The notes beneath the pieces were generated by a model. It made no database searches. It had not been told where the DNA came from and was given only the letters and a program-made list of their open reading frames with translations. The translations under genes were made by a program, and so were the position numbers. Positions 52,383-62,581 of a DNA stretch of 64,000 nt are shown in pieces. The DNA comes from Streptomyces sp. Alt3 (GTDB lineage Bacteria; Actinomycetota; Actinomycetes; Streptomycetales; Streptomycetaceae). Location of the stretch: positions 7,936,001 to 8,000,000 of the forward strand of contig NZ_CP120983.1 of NCBI RefSeq assembly GCF_030719215.1, read 5' to 3'. Each line of letters begins with the position of its first letter. Position 1 is the first letter of the stretch.

Positions 52383-53273
52383 CTACAACTCGCCGGCGAA
52401 CGCCCCGGCCAGCTCGCGCCATTCGGCCCGGGGCAGGCCGCTGCCGCCCTCGTCGGCGGTGAGGATCTGCAGCGCCACGTGATCGGCTCCGGCGTCGAGA
52501 TACTCGCGGGTCCGGGCCTTGACGCGTGCGGTGTCACCCAGGGCGAAGAGAGCGTCGAGAAGACGGGCACTGCCGCCCCCGTCGAAGTCGTTCTCGGCGA
52601 ATCCCAGACGCAGCAGGTTGTCGGTGTAGTTGGGAAGCCTGAGATACATCGCCAGCATGTTCCGTGCGGTGGTGCGGGCCCGGTCGACGTCGGTGTCGAG
52701 GACCACCGACAGCTCAGGGGCGAGCAGTGCGTCGGGGCCGAGTGCCGCACGCGCCTCCGCGGTGTGCTCGGCGGTGACGAGGTAGGGGTGAGCGCCCAGC
52801 GCCCGGTCGGTGGAGAGCTTCAGCATCCTCGGTCCGAGCGCGGCGAGGACCCGGTGTCCGGGGCCCACCGGCGGCGTGGCCGCGTCGAGTGCGTCGAGAT
52901 AGGTGACCATCGCACTGTAGGGCTTCGAGTACTGAGGAACCATCGGGCCGTGGCTGACGCCCAGACCGAGAACGAACCGCCCCCGCGCGCCTGGGGCGAT
53001 CGCGGCGATCCGCGCCGCCACGTCCCCGGCGGAGTGGTCCCAGATGCTCAGGATGCCGGTCGCCACGGTGATCGTCCGCGTGGCGGTCACGAGGGCTGCC
53101 GCATCCTCGACCGAGGGGCTCCCGCCGATCCAGAGGGTGCCGTACCCCAGCTCCTCGAGCTCGGCGACGGCTTCAGCGATCGCACCCCTGCCCGCGTCGT
53201 CCGTCCGCGACCCGTGAAGGGCGCTGCTCCAGATGCCGATCCGTCCGAATGTCCCACGCTTCTCAGAGGTCAT
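52383..53273 (-). CDS. LLM-class F420-dependent oxidoreductase
   Basis: A 296-residue luciferase-like TIM-barrel enzyme of the TIGR03620 subgroup. Core: GTFGRIGIWSSALHG at the start, LEELGYGTLWIGGSP, and LGLGVSHGPMVPQYSKPY. In actinobacteria this class uses coenzyme F420. Substrate unknown. The ATG overlaps the stop of a short upstream ORF (ATGA at 53270-53273). Confidence 0.9.
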   Translation of the reverse strand: MTSEKRGTFGRIGIWSSALHGSRTDDAGRGAIAEAVAELEELGYGTLWIGGSPSVEDAAALVTATRTITVATGILSIWDHSAGDVAARIAAIAPGARGRFVLGLGVSHGPMVPQYSKPYSAMVTYLDALDAATPPVGPGHRVLAALGPRMLKLSTDRALGAHPYLVTAEHTAEARAALGPDALLAPELSVVLDTDVDRARTTARNMLAMYLRLPNYTDNLLRLGFAENDFDGGGSARLLDALFALGDTARVKARTREYLDAGADHVALQILTADEGGSGLPRAEWRELAGAFAGEL

Positions 53274-53389
53274 GTTGAGGCCAACCGTGTGACGTCCCTG
53301 CTATTCCCGGCCGGCAGCGGGTTCATCCGAAAGGCGCCTTCCTGCGATTCGCCACGGGCATTCCGCCGCAGGGCTCCGGCGACCAGCAC
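53270..53389 (-). CDS. Possible short leader ORF coupled to the LLM gene
   Basis: A 39-residue frame from GTG at 53389 to TGA overlapping the LLM start codon. A strong ribosome site (AAGGAGGAG) lies about seven bases upstream and codon use is Streptomyces-like, but the product (VLVAGALRRN ... VTRLAST) matches no family I know. It may be a leader peptide or a remnant. The remaining part of the gap (53390-53582) holds no gene I can support. Confidence 0.35.
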   Translation of the reverse strand: MLVAGALRRNARGESQEGAFRMNPLPAGNSRDVTRLAST

Positions 53390-53582
53390 GCTCCGCTCCT
53401 CCTTGGCCGCCCGCCGCGGCAGGCCGGCGGAGCCTCCCCACGAACGACCATGTCGGCGCGGGGCTGCCCAGGAGCCGGCCTTTCGCCGACGTTCACCAGG
53501 CGCTTACCGTGGGTCTTCGTGCGAGCCCGGTCTGCGGGATTGGCTTCGCGGCGTCCTGCTCGACGTGACAGACGAGGCACTC

Positions 53583-54704
53583 ATGTCCTTGAGGCACATA
53601 ATCGCCGGTTTGGTCCTTCTCCCTGCCCTCGCCGTCCCGGCGACCGCGCACGCCGCTGTGGCGCACCACAGGCACCAACCCGTTCACCGGGCCGTGTTCG
53701 ACCTGCAGGCCCATCGTGGTGGCCTCGGCCTGACCACGGAGTCGTCCCTCGAAGGCTTCGGCAAGGCGATACGCCTGGGTGTCAGCACCCTGGAGCTGGA
53801 CACCCAGATCACGAAGGACCGGCGAGTGGTGGTGACCCATGACCGTCAGGTCAGCGCCCAGAAGTGCCGGGACACCGGCCCGCTGACGTCGGACGACCTG
53901 ATGTACCCCTACGTCGGCAAGTACATCAAGGACCTTACGCTCGCGCAGATCAGGACCATGGACTGTGGATACCAGCAGCTGCCGGGCTTCCCGGAGCAGG
54001 AGCGGGTCGACGGCTTCCGCATGGTCGAACTGGGTGACGTCCTCGGCCTGGTGAGGAGTTACGGAGCGAAGCGGCTCAAGCTGAACATCGAGACGAAGGT
54101 GGAGGCAGGGGCTCCCGAACAGACCGCACCACGCGAGCTGTTCGTCCGCCGTGTCTTCGAGGAGATCCACCGCTCGGGCATCGAGGACCAGGTGTCCGTC
54201 CAGTCCTTCGACTGGGGGTCGTTGAAGGAGATGCACCACCTCGCGCCGGACTACCCTCTGGTGGCGCTGACGAACTACGACTTCCTCCAGGTGGGGAAGC
54301 CCGGAGCTTCCCCCTGGCTCGGCGGGATCGACGTCGACGACTACGACGGAGACTTCGTGAGGGCCGCCGCCGCCGTTCCCGGCGTGACCGCGCTGTCCCC
54401 GAACTACGGCTTCCCGCAGAGCGGCACGGTCACGGACCCGGGCTTCCGCTTCTACCCGGACAGGAAGATGATGCGCGACGCGCACCGCCGGGGACTGAAG
54501 GTCGTCCCCTGGACCTGTGACGACCCCGCGACCATCGAGGCACTCCTCGACATGGGGGTCGACGGGATCATCACCGACTACCCGGACCGTGTCCGGGACA
54601 TCATGGCCGCGCGTGGCATGCCTCTGCCGACGGCCTACCCCGCGCCACGTCTCCGGCATGACACAGGCCTCCCGGACAAGTCCCACGCCCGGGTGAGCTT
54701 CTGA
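53583..54704 (+). CDS. Secreted glycerophosphodiester phosphodiesterase
   Basis: A 373-residue secreted GDPD enzyme. Signal peptide about 1-26 (PATAHA). Catalytic pattern: QAHRGG (His, Arg), TESSLEGF, the metal Glu/Asp in LELDTQITKD, and VVTHDRQV (second His). It hydrolyses glycerophosphodiesters to glycerol 3-phosphate, supplying phosphate or glycerol. Ribosome site weak (GAGG), start at 53583 chosen from the signal peptide. No Pho box can be assigned with confidence. Confidence 0.93.
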   Translation: MSLRHIIAGLVLLPALAVPATAHAAVAHHRHQPVHRAVFDLQAHRGGLGLTTESSLEGFGKAIRLGVSTLELDTQITKDRRVVVTHDRQVSAQKCRDTGPLTSDDLMYPYVGKYIKDLTLAQIRTMDCGYQQLPGFPEQERVDGFRMVELGDVLGLVRSYGAKRLKLNIETKVEAGAPEQTAPRELFVRRVFEEIHRSGIEDQVSVQSFDWGSLKEMHHLAPDYPLVALTNYDFLQVGKPGASPWLGGIDVDDYDGDFVRAAAAVPGVTALSPNYGFPQSGTVTDPGFRFYPDRKMMRDAHRRGLKVVPWTCDDPATIEALLDMGVDGIITDYPDRVRDIMAARGMPLPTAYPAPRLRHDTGLPDKSHARVSF

Positions 54705-54952
54705 CGGGGGATCCGGGTCGGCCTGCAGGGGCGGAGCGCATGATCTCTGCCCGCACGTGCAGGACCGGGACCCCGATGCCGACAGGCTCGGAAGAGACCG
54801 GATCGGATACCGAATGGGCCCGGCCGGGACCGCGGGCGAAGCCAGGCCGGCGGTCTGCCCGGCGCCACTGCCCGGCCGGCCGACAGCCCCGCCGGGAATG
54901 CCGTGACGGCCGGTCCGTGGGCGGAGTCGTCCACCTCTGCTACGGGCTTCGG

Positions 54953-55582
54953 CTACTTGGCCGGCGTTCCGGCGGCCGTCTCGAGGTCCGCGGTCGAGAC
55001 CGGGCTGTAGTAGACGGAACGTCCTTGCTTGGAGCGCTCGAGCAGCCCGTGTGCGACACCCTGCTCTAGGGTGTTCCGCACGACGGTGACCTGCGTGGTG
55101 CGCTGGGGGTGGGCCTCCGTCAGGGCCGCAGCCACCTCGGCGGCGGACTTCGGCTCCCTCTGGTCCGCGAGGTATCCGGTGACCAGTTCGCGCCACGTCG
55201 GCTCGGCGGCACCCTTGGGAGCGGCTGCCTTGGGGGAGGCGGTCTTTCCGGCGGAAGCCTTCTCTCCGGCCCGCGCCCGGGACTTCGGTGTGCTTCCGGC
55301 CTTCCCGGCCGCTGTCCCGCTCTTGGCCCGCCGCGCGGCGGGTACGGAGACCGAAGCCTTGCGGGCCTTGTTCTTGCGCGGAGCGGGCTTCTCGGCGGTT
55401 CCCAGTACTTCTTGCATCTTGACCAGGATCTGCTCACCCTCCTCCAGCTGGATGAGCTCGTCCTGCAGGCGGGTCAGCTCGGCACGCGCCCGGTCCTGCT
55501 CGCTCCGGTTCGCCGCGAGATCATCCGTGATCCGCTGTGCGTAGTCTGCGCTGATGCCGGATGTAGGAGTGTTTTCGGACAT
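54953..55582 (-). CDS. Coiled-coil - Lys/Ala linker - winged-helix protein
   Basis: A 209-residue protein in three parts: an N-terminal coiled coil (about 20-62, RSEQDRARAELTRLQDELIQLEEGEQ by position), a basic Ala/Lys/Pro-rich linker (about 65-125) and a C-terminal winged helix (about 128-200, EPTWRELVTGYLADQREPKSAAEVAAALTEAH by position). This architecture is conserved in Streptomyces. It likely binds DNA; targets unknown. The gap on its downstream side (54705-54952) shows no gene. Confidence 0.82.
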   Translation of the reverse strand: MSENTPTSGISADYAQRITDDLAANRSEQDRARAELTRLQDELIQLEEGEQILVKMQEVLGTAEKPAPRKNKARKASVSVPAARRAKSGTAAGKAGSTPKSRARAGEKASAGKTASPKAAAPKGAAEPTWRELVTGYLADQREPKSAAEVAAALTEAHPQRTTQVTVVRNTLEQGVAHGLLERSKQGRSVYYSPVSTADLETAAGTPAK

Positions 55583-55869
55583 GCAGTCCTCGTCCTTCGG
55601 TCGTTGTGTCTGAAACAGGTATGGCGATTGATGCTACCGACACCGGCGAAGGTGGTGCGGCGGTAGATGCGAATTGGCCATCTATCGGCCCTTCGGGCCG
55701 GTTGGGTCCGGTCGCCCGCTCGCTGCGCCTCGGTCCTCAGAGGTGAGCGAATCGGACACGGCGTCAGTGGATCACGCCCGGCCCGTGCCGTGCGTAGGAG
55801 TGAGTCGAGCGCACAAGTCCCACACATCCCGTCGTTGCTCTCTGGTGGGGGCCGGTTTCGCCATGTAGC

Positions 55870-56000
55870 GTCACTGCCAGATGTCGTGGTTCGCCGTACC
55901 AGCCCGCGCTTCGGTGCGGGCGTTTCGCTGTGTCGGTGCGGACCGCGACACCTCCGGGACCGCGTGGTGCGGATCCGGATCTCAACGGGAAGGCACGAGC
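55870..56000 (+). promoter_or_regulatory. Structured 5' leader of the cold-shock gene
   Basis: Contains a stem of 8 bp (55902-55909 with 55914-55921, one G-U pair) closed by the very stable C(UUCG)G tetraloop, and a second weaker stem TGTCG/CGACA further on. Long structured leaders before Csp genes act as temperature sensors in other bacteria; here that is an inference. Confidence 0.45.
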
Positions 56001-56204
56001 ATGGCCAGCGGAACCGTCAAGTGGTTCAACGCCGAAAAGGGTTTCGGCTTCATCCAGCAGGACGGCGGCGGGCCGGACGTCTTCGCGCACTACTCCGCCA
56101 TCAACGCCACAGGCTTCCGTGAGCTCCAGGAAGGCCAGGCCGTCACCTTCGACGTCACCCAGGGCCAGAAGGGCCCGCAGGCGGAGAACATCACGACCGC
56201 CTGA
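56001..56204 (+). CDS. Cold-shock protein (CspA family)
   Basis: A 67-residue OB-fold RNA-binding protein. RNP-1 is KGFGFIQ and RNP-2 VFAHYS (usually VFVHFS or VFVHYS); both are intact. Start at 56001, with GGGAAGG about ten bases before. It melts mRNA secondary structure at low temperature or during growth changes. It is monocistronic, with a leader hairpin and a strong terminator. Confidence 0.97.
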   Translation: MASGTVKWFNAEKGFGFIQQDGGGPDVFAHYSAINATGFRELQEGQAVTFDVTQGQKGPQAENITTA

Positions 56205-56223
56205 CGGTACAGGTCGAGATCAC

Positions 56224-56255
56224 CCAGGCCCCGGGAGCACGATCCCGGGGCCTGG
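56224..56255 (+). terminator. Terminator of the cold-shock gene
   Basis: Perfect 13-bp arms (56224-56236 and 56243-56255) with the loop GCACGA, 19 bases after the stop. Confidence 0.88.
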
Positions 56256-56507
56256 TCGCCGTCATGGGCCGGTGCGCGCGACGGCCTGGGTGTGTCGGTG
56301 GAATGCCCAGTGCGGCCGAAACAGATCGAACACACGGCGCTCCGCAGGCATCTGATCACGTGTTCACCACTTGCTCGGGAGGGTGTCCCCGGCTCGCACC
56401 GGGTAGGTGCTCCGTGCGCAGGCCCGGAGCCGGGCCTGCCGGACCGACCGCCGATACCGGTGCCGCACGGGATCGTCGGCCGCCCCGACTCATCGAGGAG
56501 CCAGCAC

Positions 56508-57830
56508 GTGGAGTCAGACGAGGGTGTGAGTAACGGCGACCACCAGGCGCAGGTGATCGTGGTGGGGGCGGGGCCCGCGGGTTCGGCCGCGGCGCTGCAC
56601 CTGGCGAGAGCCGGAGTGGACGTACTGCTTCTCGAGAAGGGCACCTTTCCCCGGGACAAGGTGTGCGGCGACGGTCTCACCCCCCGAGGGGTGCAGCAGC
56701 TGGTCCGCATGGGAGTCGACATCGACGCTCCGGGATGGACACGCACCAAGGGCATGCGGTGGGTGTGCGGAGGTCGGCAGGTACACATCGACTGGCCGCG
56801 GTCGGGCAGCCACCCGGACTTCGGACTCACCCGGTCACGGCACGACTTCGACGACATCCTGGCCCGCCACGCCGTGGCCGCCGGAGCGAGGCTGTGTCTG
56901 GAGACCAAGGCGACGGGCCCCCTGACCGATCGGGCCGGTCGCATCGTCGGTGTCAGCGCCGTCGCGGGAGCCGACAGGCAGCCGAGGAACTACCGTGCCC
57001 CCGTGGTGATCGCCGCCGACGGTGCCTCCGCCCGCACGGCCCTGGCCATGGGCCTGGAGCGGGACCACGGCAAGCCGATGGCCACGGCCGCTCGGCGCTA
57101 CTACCGCAGCGAGGCCCGCACGCACGACCCCTACCTGGAGCTCTGGGCCGATCTGCGCTGCTCCAGGACCGGACGTGATCTGCCGGGATACGGATGGATC
57201 TTTCCGCTCGGCGACGGCCGGGTGAACGTCGGCCTGGGTGCGCTGCCGCATCGTGGTCACGGGACGGTCGACCTGCGGGCCACCATGGACCGGTGGCTGG
57301 CCCGGGTGCCCGCGCAGTGGGGGTTGCGGGAGGAGAACGCCGACTCGCCCCTGCGGAGCGCCGCGCTGCCCATGGGGTTCAACCGGAGGCCCCAGTACGG
57401 TCGCGGCCTGCTCCTGGTCGGCGACAGCGGGGGCATGGTCAGTCCGTGGAGCGGTGAGGGCATCGTCCAGGCCATGGAGGCGGGCGAGGTCGCCGCCGAG
57501 ACCGTTGCCCTCGCTCTGCACCGCCCGGACGGCCCCGGGCGTGAGCAGGCTCTGCACCAGTACGCGAGCGAGGTGAACCGTCGCTGGGGGCGCTACTACA
57601 GGCTCGGCAACACTGTCGCCGAGCTGGTGTTCGCCCGCTACGGCTACCGTCCGCTCCTCAATCGGCGCGTCATGGGCTCGCCGGCACTGGTGCACACCCT
57701 CGCGCGGCTCCTGACACACGGGAGTGACGCCCCCACGGACGACCTGATCGACACCGTGGTCCGCGGTGTCGTACGGATGGTTCCCGCGTCGGGCCGCCGC
57801 GCACGCGACCTGGAGACCCGCCGGCGGTGA
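56508..57830 (+). CDS. Geranylgeranyl-reductase-family FAD oxidoreductase
   Basis: A 440-residue FAD enzyme. N-terminal nucleotide site VIVVGAGPAGSAAALHL (about 15-31), CGDGLTPRGV motif near 55 that marks the geranylgeranyl reductase family, and the second FAD motif LLVGDSGGMVSPWSGEGI near 305. It probably reduces isoprenoid double bonds (menaquinone or lipid chains). Start is GTG at 56508 behind GAGGAG; the frame to 56292 is not coding-like. The gap before it (56256-56507) holds no gene. Confidence 0.9.
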   Translation: MESDEGVSNGDHQAQVIVVGAGPAGSAAALHLARAGVDVLLLEKGTFPRDKVCGDGLTPRGVQQLVRMGVDIDAPGWTRTKGMRWVCGGRQVHIDWPRSGSHPDFGLTRSRHDFDDILARHAVAAGARLCLETKATGPLTDRAGRIVGVSAVAGADRQPRNYRAPVVIAADGASARTALAMGLERDHGKPMATAARRYYRSEARTHDPYLELWADLRCSRTGRDLPGYGWIFPLGDGRVNVGLGALPHRGHGTVDLRATMDRWLARVPAQWGLREENADSPLRSAALPMGFNRRPQYGRGLLLVGDSGGMVSPWSGEGIVQAMEAGEVAAETVALALHRPDGPGREQALHQYASEVNRRWGRYYRLGNTVAELVFARYGYRPLLNRRVMGSPALVHTLARLLTHGSDAPTDDLIDTVVRGVVRMVPASGRRARDLETRRR

Positions 57831-57843
57831 GCCGCGCGGTCCG

Positions 57844-58287
57844 TCAGCCGTTCATCTTGACCGTCTTCATCGTGAGGTGGGACTCGAGACGCAGTACGGC
57901 GGGGAGGCCGCTGAGTTTCTCGGTGACGAAGGCCTCGTAGGCGGCATGGTCGGACACGGCGACGCCGAGGAAGTAGTCGGGGCGGCCGTACATGCGCCGG
58001 CACTCGACGACCTCGTCATGGGCGGCCACCGTCGCTTCGAAGGCTTCGAAGCTCTTGCGGTCCTGGGCGTAGATCTCCACGTCGACGAGGACCTCCAGTT
58101 GACGCCCGAGAGCGGCGGGATCGATGGCTGCCCTGTAGCCCGTGATGACGCCGCTCTCCTCCAGCCGTTCGACCCGGCGCAGACAGGGTGGCGGGGTCGG
58201 ACCCACCCGCTTGGCCAGGTCGACGCTGGACAGCCGGCCGTCCTGCTGCAGATGGAACAAGATGTCGCGGTCGACCGCATGCCGCAC
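57844..58287 (-). CDS. Lrp/AsnC-family regulator with damaged 5' end
   Basis: A 147-residue Lrp protein: winged helix from AVDRDILFHLQQDGRLSSVDLAKRVG to CLRRVERLEESGVITGY, then the RAM ligand domain (LEVLVDVEIYAQDRKSFEAFE, YGRPDYFLGVAVSDHAAYEAF). It lacks a ribosome site and the usual first residues (a Met and LDD-type lead); the GTG at 58287 is provisional. The damage lies next to an azlC remnant and looks like one edge of a deletion. Lrp proteins beside azlC normally sense branched-chain amino acids and control their export. Confidence 0.82.
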   Translation of the reverse strand: MRHAVDRDILFHLQQDGRLSSVDLAKRVGPTPPPCLRRVERLEESGVITGYRAAIDPAALGRQLEVLVDVEIYAQDRKSFEAFEATVAAHDEVVECRRMYGRPDYFLGVAVSDHAAYEAFVTEKLSGLPAVLRLESHLTMKTVKMNG

Positions 58288-58720
58288 TCGTCTACGCCGG
58301 CTCGTTCGAGTTCCTGCTCACCGGATGGTCGTCGTCGCGGCCCCGCCGGTGTACATAGCCGTGGCGGCCTTCCTGGTGAACGCCCGGCACACCTGCTACG
58401 CACTGTCCTTCCCCCTGGAACGCGTACGGGGCCGCCTCGCCAAGGCGTACAGCACCTTCTCACTCACCGATGAGGCATACGCCTCTCACCGCCACCGGGC
58501 GTTCCCGCGCCTGGCCCGGGCGGCGGATCCTGTGGCTCGGTTCTTCACGCACCTGTACCGGGCCGGCAGCGCCACCGCCGGTGCCCTGCTCGGCTCCCTG
58601 ATCCCCGACAGCGTCACCGGCCTGGACTTCGCCCTGACGGCCCTGTTCGCCGTCCTGGCCCTCGACGCCGTCCGAGACCTGCGCCGGGGACCTGCCCACC
58701 TCCGCACTCGCGCCGGCTGA
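58287..58720 (+). pseudogene. AzlC-family branched-chain amino acid exporter, truncated and frameshifted
   Basis: From 58287 one frame reads LVYAGSFEFLLTG, the middle of an AzlC protein (normally near residue 60). At about 58323 homology jumps by one base to the frame MVVVAAPPVYIAVAAFL, then VNARHTCYALSFPLERVRG, STFSLTDEAYA and SVTGLDFALTALFAVLALDAVR. Thus the first roughly 55-60 codons and the promoter are missing, a single-base shift lies inside, and the C-terminus stops early. No azlD gene follows. It probably makes no functional transporter. Confidence 0.8.
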
Positions 58721-58744
58721 GGCGCATCGGCCCCGGGCCATGTG

Positions 58745-60001
58745 TCAGTGCGCCCTGGGCAGTTCGGCGCGCCGTACCGCTCCGGAGGCCAGGACGACCG
58801 CCACGCCGAGGCAGGCGAAGGCTCCGCAGCCGACGAACACCGGGGCGCTGCCCCAGGCGCCGATGGCGGCGCCGACCAGTGGGTAGCCGAGAGGCGCGAG
58901 ACCGACCATGGCGAGCATGACGACGGAAGTGACCCGGCCGAGATAGGCGGGATCGGTCGCGGCCTGGACGAGTGCGTTGTTCACACCGCCGAAGGTGCCT
59001 GCGCACAGCCCGGTGACCAGGGCCATGGCCACCGCGATCCACAGGGCGGGCACCAGGGCGATGGAGACGGCTCCCGCGGAGCTCACGAGCAACGTGCCGG
59101 CCAGCAGGAGGCCGGCACGGGGCAGCCGGCCGACGACGCTGAGGAGCGCGGCACCCGCAGCCGCCCCCGCACCGAAGCCGCTCACGATCCAGCCGTAGCC
59201 GGAAGGTCCCCAGCCGCGCTCCGCGTTGAGGAGGATCATGCCGACGTTGAGGGTGCCGACGAGCCCGAGCTCGCAGAGGGCGCCGACCACGACGAGTGGA
59301 CCGACGAGGCGGTGGCGGCGGATGTAGCGCAGCCCGTCCAGCAGGTCCTGGCGGACGGTGCCGTTCTCCGGCTGTTCCCCCCCGGGCTTCTCGAGGGGGC
59401 GTACGCGCATCGTCGACAGGAACGGCAGCGACAGTGCGAAGAGCAGGCCGGCGACGGTGAATGCGGCCGCCGCGCCTCCCAGCCCCATGGCCAGTCCGCC
59501 GATCGGCGGACCAGCGATCTGGCTGAGGCGCATCGACAGGGAACGCATGCCGGAGACACGGGCCAGCTGGCCGGGGCCGGTGATCCTCGGTGGGAGCGCC
59601 CCTATCGCCGGTACGAACAGCGCGTCCACCGCGCCGAAGACGAGCGCCACCGCGACCAGCATCCACAGGGCCGGTGCGCTCAGAGCGATGCCGGCGGCCA
59701 CCGACAGTATGAGCAGGCAGCGCAGCACGTCACTGCCGAGAATCACCCGGCGCGGGTCGAACCGGTCCGCCACCACACCCCCGACGAGCATCAGTAACGC
59801 CCGTGGCAGAGCTCCCGCGGCCATGACGAGTCCGACCTCGGCGGGCCCGGCGGCCTTCTGGGCCGACCAGCCGAGTGCGACGAAGTACACGCTGTCGCCG
59901 ACGAGCGAGGCGGTGTGCGCGGTGAGCCACCGCAGCACGTTGCCGTCCCGGTGGGCCGGCCGGGAGGCGTGTCCGGGCAGGGCCGGGTCGGTGGTCGTCA
60001 T
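58745..60001 (-). CDS. MFS transporter (drug/metabolite type, EntS/MFS_3-like)
   Basis: A 418-residue protein with about 12 predicted membrane segments. The first loop motif reads GGVVADRFDPRRVIL (GxxxDRxxRR type). The ARVSGMRSLSMRLSQIAGPPIGG segment after helix 4 is typical of the MFS_3/EntS group. It probably exports a drug or siderophore-like compound. It follows the ArsR gene by 38 bases in the same direction, so the regulator likely controls it. Confidence 0.9.
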   Translation of the reverse strand: MTTTDPALPGHASRPAHRDGNVLRWLTAHTASLVGDSVYFVALGWSAQKAAGPAEVGLVMAAGALPRALLMLVGGVVADRFDPRRVILGSDVLRCLLILSVAAGIALSAPALWMLVAVALVFGAVDALFVPAIGALPPRITGPGQLARVSGMRSLSMRLSQIAGPPIGGLAMGLGGAAAAFTVAGLLFALSLPFLSTMRVRPLEKPGGEQPENGTVRQDLLDGLRYIRRHRLVGPLVVVGALCELGLVGTLNVGMILLNAERGWGPSGYGWIVSGFGAGAAAGAALLSVVGRLPRAGLLLAGTLLVSSAGAVSIALVPALWIAVAMALVTGLCAGTFGGVNNALVQAATDPAYLGRVTSVVMLAMVGLAPLGYPLVGAAIGAWGSAPVFVGCGAFACLGVAVVLASGAVRRAELPRAH

Positions 60002-60039
60002 GCGGGACTCCTAGGAGTGGGTGGCGGTGGCGTGCGGCG

Positions 60040-60633
60040 TCAGGGCCGGAACGGGAAGCTGTGGAGGTGCACGGACACGTGCTCACGGCCGTCCGTCTCC
60101 CCGGTCCTCTTGGCCTCCTCGACGCGATCACGCCAGCGCCGGGCCACCGCGGTGAACTCCTCGCTCATCTCCGCGAGCTCGGCGGGGGTCAGGTCGAGAA
60201 GCCACTCGGAGCTGAACGCGGCATCGGTCCATGCCTTGCCCCAGGCGGCCGACTGGTCCAGATAGGTGCGGTACTGGGAGACGCGGGTCTCGAAGATGCC
60301 CCGGGCCAGCGCACCGGTGACGGCCGCGCCCTCGGGTGTGTCCGCGAAGTCCGAGCTTCGGAACCCCCAGCCCTCCTCGGTCGCCACTTGCCACCACCGC
60401 TCCCGGCCGTCGGTGCTCCGCCCGCTCGCCTCGGCCACGAAACCGTGCTCGGCCAGCTTGCGCAGGTGATAGCTGACCAGCGACGGGGCCTGGTCGACCT
60501 GTTCGGCCAACTGGGAGGCGGTCGCCGTGCCTGCCGCGTACAGCAGTCGGTAGAGCCGCATCCGCAGGGGGTTGGTGAAGGCCTTCAACCGGCGCAGGTC
60601 GGTGATCTGTTCGGGCGCACGCTTCTCTGACAT
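60040..60633 (-). CDS. ArsR-family regulator (winged helix) with long C-terminus
   Basis: A 197-residue protein. The winged helix spans about 10-85 (LRRLKAFTNPLRMRLYRLLYAAG, then SYHLRKLAEHGFVAEA). The extra C-terminal part (about 95-190) is helical. Lacks the CXCXXC metal site of classic ArsR, so the signal is probably an organic compound. It is in an operon with the MFS transporter. Confidence 0.88.
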   Translation of the reverse strand: MSEKRAPEQITDLRRLKAFTNPLRMRLYRLLYAAGTATASQLAEQVDQAPSLVSYHLRKLAEHGFVAEASGRSTDGRERWWQVATEEGWGFRSSDFADTPEGAAVTGALARGIFETRVSQYRTYLDQSAAWGKAWTDAAFSSEWLLDLTPAELAEMSEEFTAVARRWRDRVEEAKRTGETDGREHVSVHLHSFPFRP

Positions 60634-60654
60634 GAGCCCACGGTAGGTAGGAAA

Positions 60655-60676
60655 GATAAGTTGCGCAATAAGTTTT
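60655..60676. promoter_or_regulatory. AT-rich promoter region with TTGCGCAA palindrome
   Basis: TTGCGCAA at 60661-60668 is flanked by two ATAAGTT copies in an AT-rich stretch unlike the surroundings, just upstream of the arsR-type start. A likely operator for the regulator. Confidence 0.5.
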
Positions 60677-60966
60677 TCGCATTTCCTGTCGGAGGTGGCG
60701 CGGGGTCGGGCAGGAGGCCGGCCCCGGCGGGAAGACAGCCGTTCGGTCGTGCGGCAGCCACGTTCGGACGCGGACATCCTGACTTCCGTGGGGCATGCTG
60801 TGCGCACAGCCCATGGGAGGGGTGGCCCCGTGCGACGCCGTGCACGATCCGACTCGGCAGGGAGAGCCGAAAAAGAAATCGGTCCACGATGTCGAGAACC
60901 GGCAGCCGGCTCCGTCCCCGCAGTGAACGCGACCACGAAGGGCCGCACAGCACAGAGGAGAAACCG

Positions 60967-61370
60967 ATGGCCAAGTACCTGCTGCTCAAGCACTACCGAG
61001 GCGCACCGGCTCCGGCCAACGACGTCCCGATGGACCGGTGGACGCCTGAGGAGATCTCGGCGCACATGAAGTACATGCAGGACTTCGCGACCCGCCTCGA
61101 AGGCACCGGCGAGTACGTCGAGGGTCAGGCGCTCTCCCCGGAGGGAACGTTCGTCCGGTACGACGGTGAGGGGCGCCCGCCCGTCACCGACGGGCCGTTC
61201 GCCGAGACCAAGGACCTCATCGCCGGCTGGATGGTCATCGACGTCGACAGCTACGAGCGCGCCGTCGAGCTCGCCGGGGAGCTTTCCGCAGCCCCCGGTG
61301 CGGGCGGGAAACCGATCCACGAGTGGCTCGAACTGCGTCCGTTCCTGGGCACTCCGCCCACCATCGCGGA

Positions 61371-61374
<4 letters not shown>
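60967..61374 (+). CDS. YCII-related / DGPF-domain protein
   Basis: A 135-residue ferredoxin-like-fold protein. The DGPF motif is in VTDGPFAETKDLIAGWMVID. GAGGAG precedes the ATG. It is the standard partner of ECF42 sigma factors, and its stop overlaps the start of the sigma gene, so both are made together. DGPF proteins have no known enzyme role; some are proposed to act in stress metabolism. Confidence 0.93.
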
Positions 61375-62528
<1,154 letters not shown>

Positions 62529-62556
62529 CGGGCGCGAGGCGTAGTTGATCCGCGCC

Positions 62557-62581
62557 GGCGGGCTCGGGGTGCCGGCCCGCC
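62557..62581 (+). terminator. Possible terminator after the ECF42 gene
   Basis: 7-bp GC arms (GGCGGGC / GCCCGCC) with an 11-base loop, 28 bases after the sigma gene stop. Weak; no T run follows. Confidence 0.4.

Noticed and set aside
58460..59666. Minus-strand frames overlapping the azlC remnant and the MFS gene as a separate gene
   Set aside because: Their sequence is the out-of-frame copy of the MFS transporter; no independent domain is seen.
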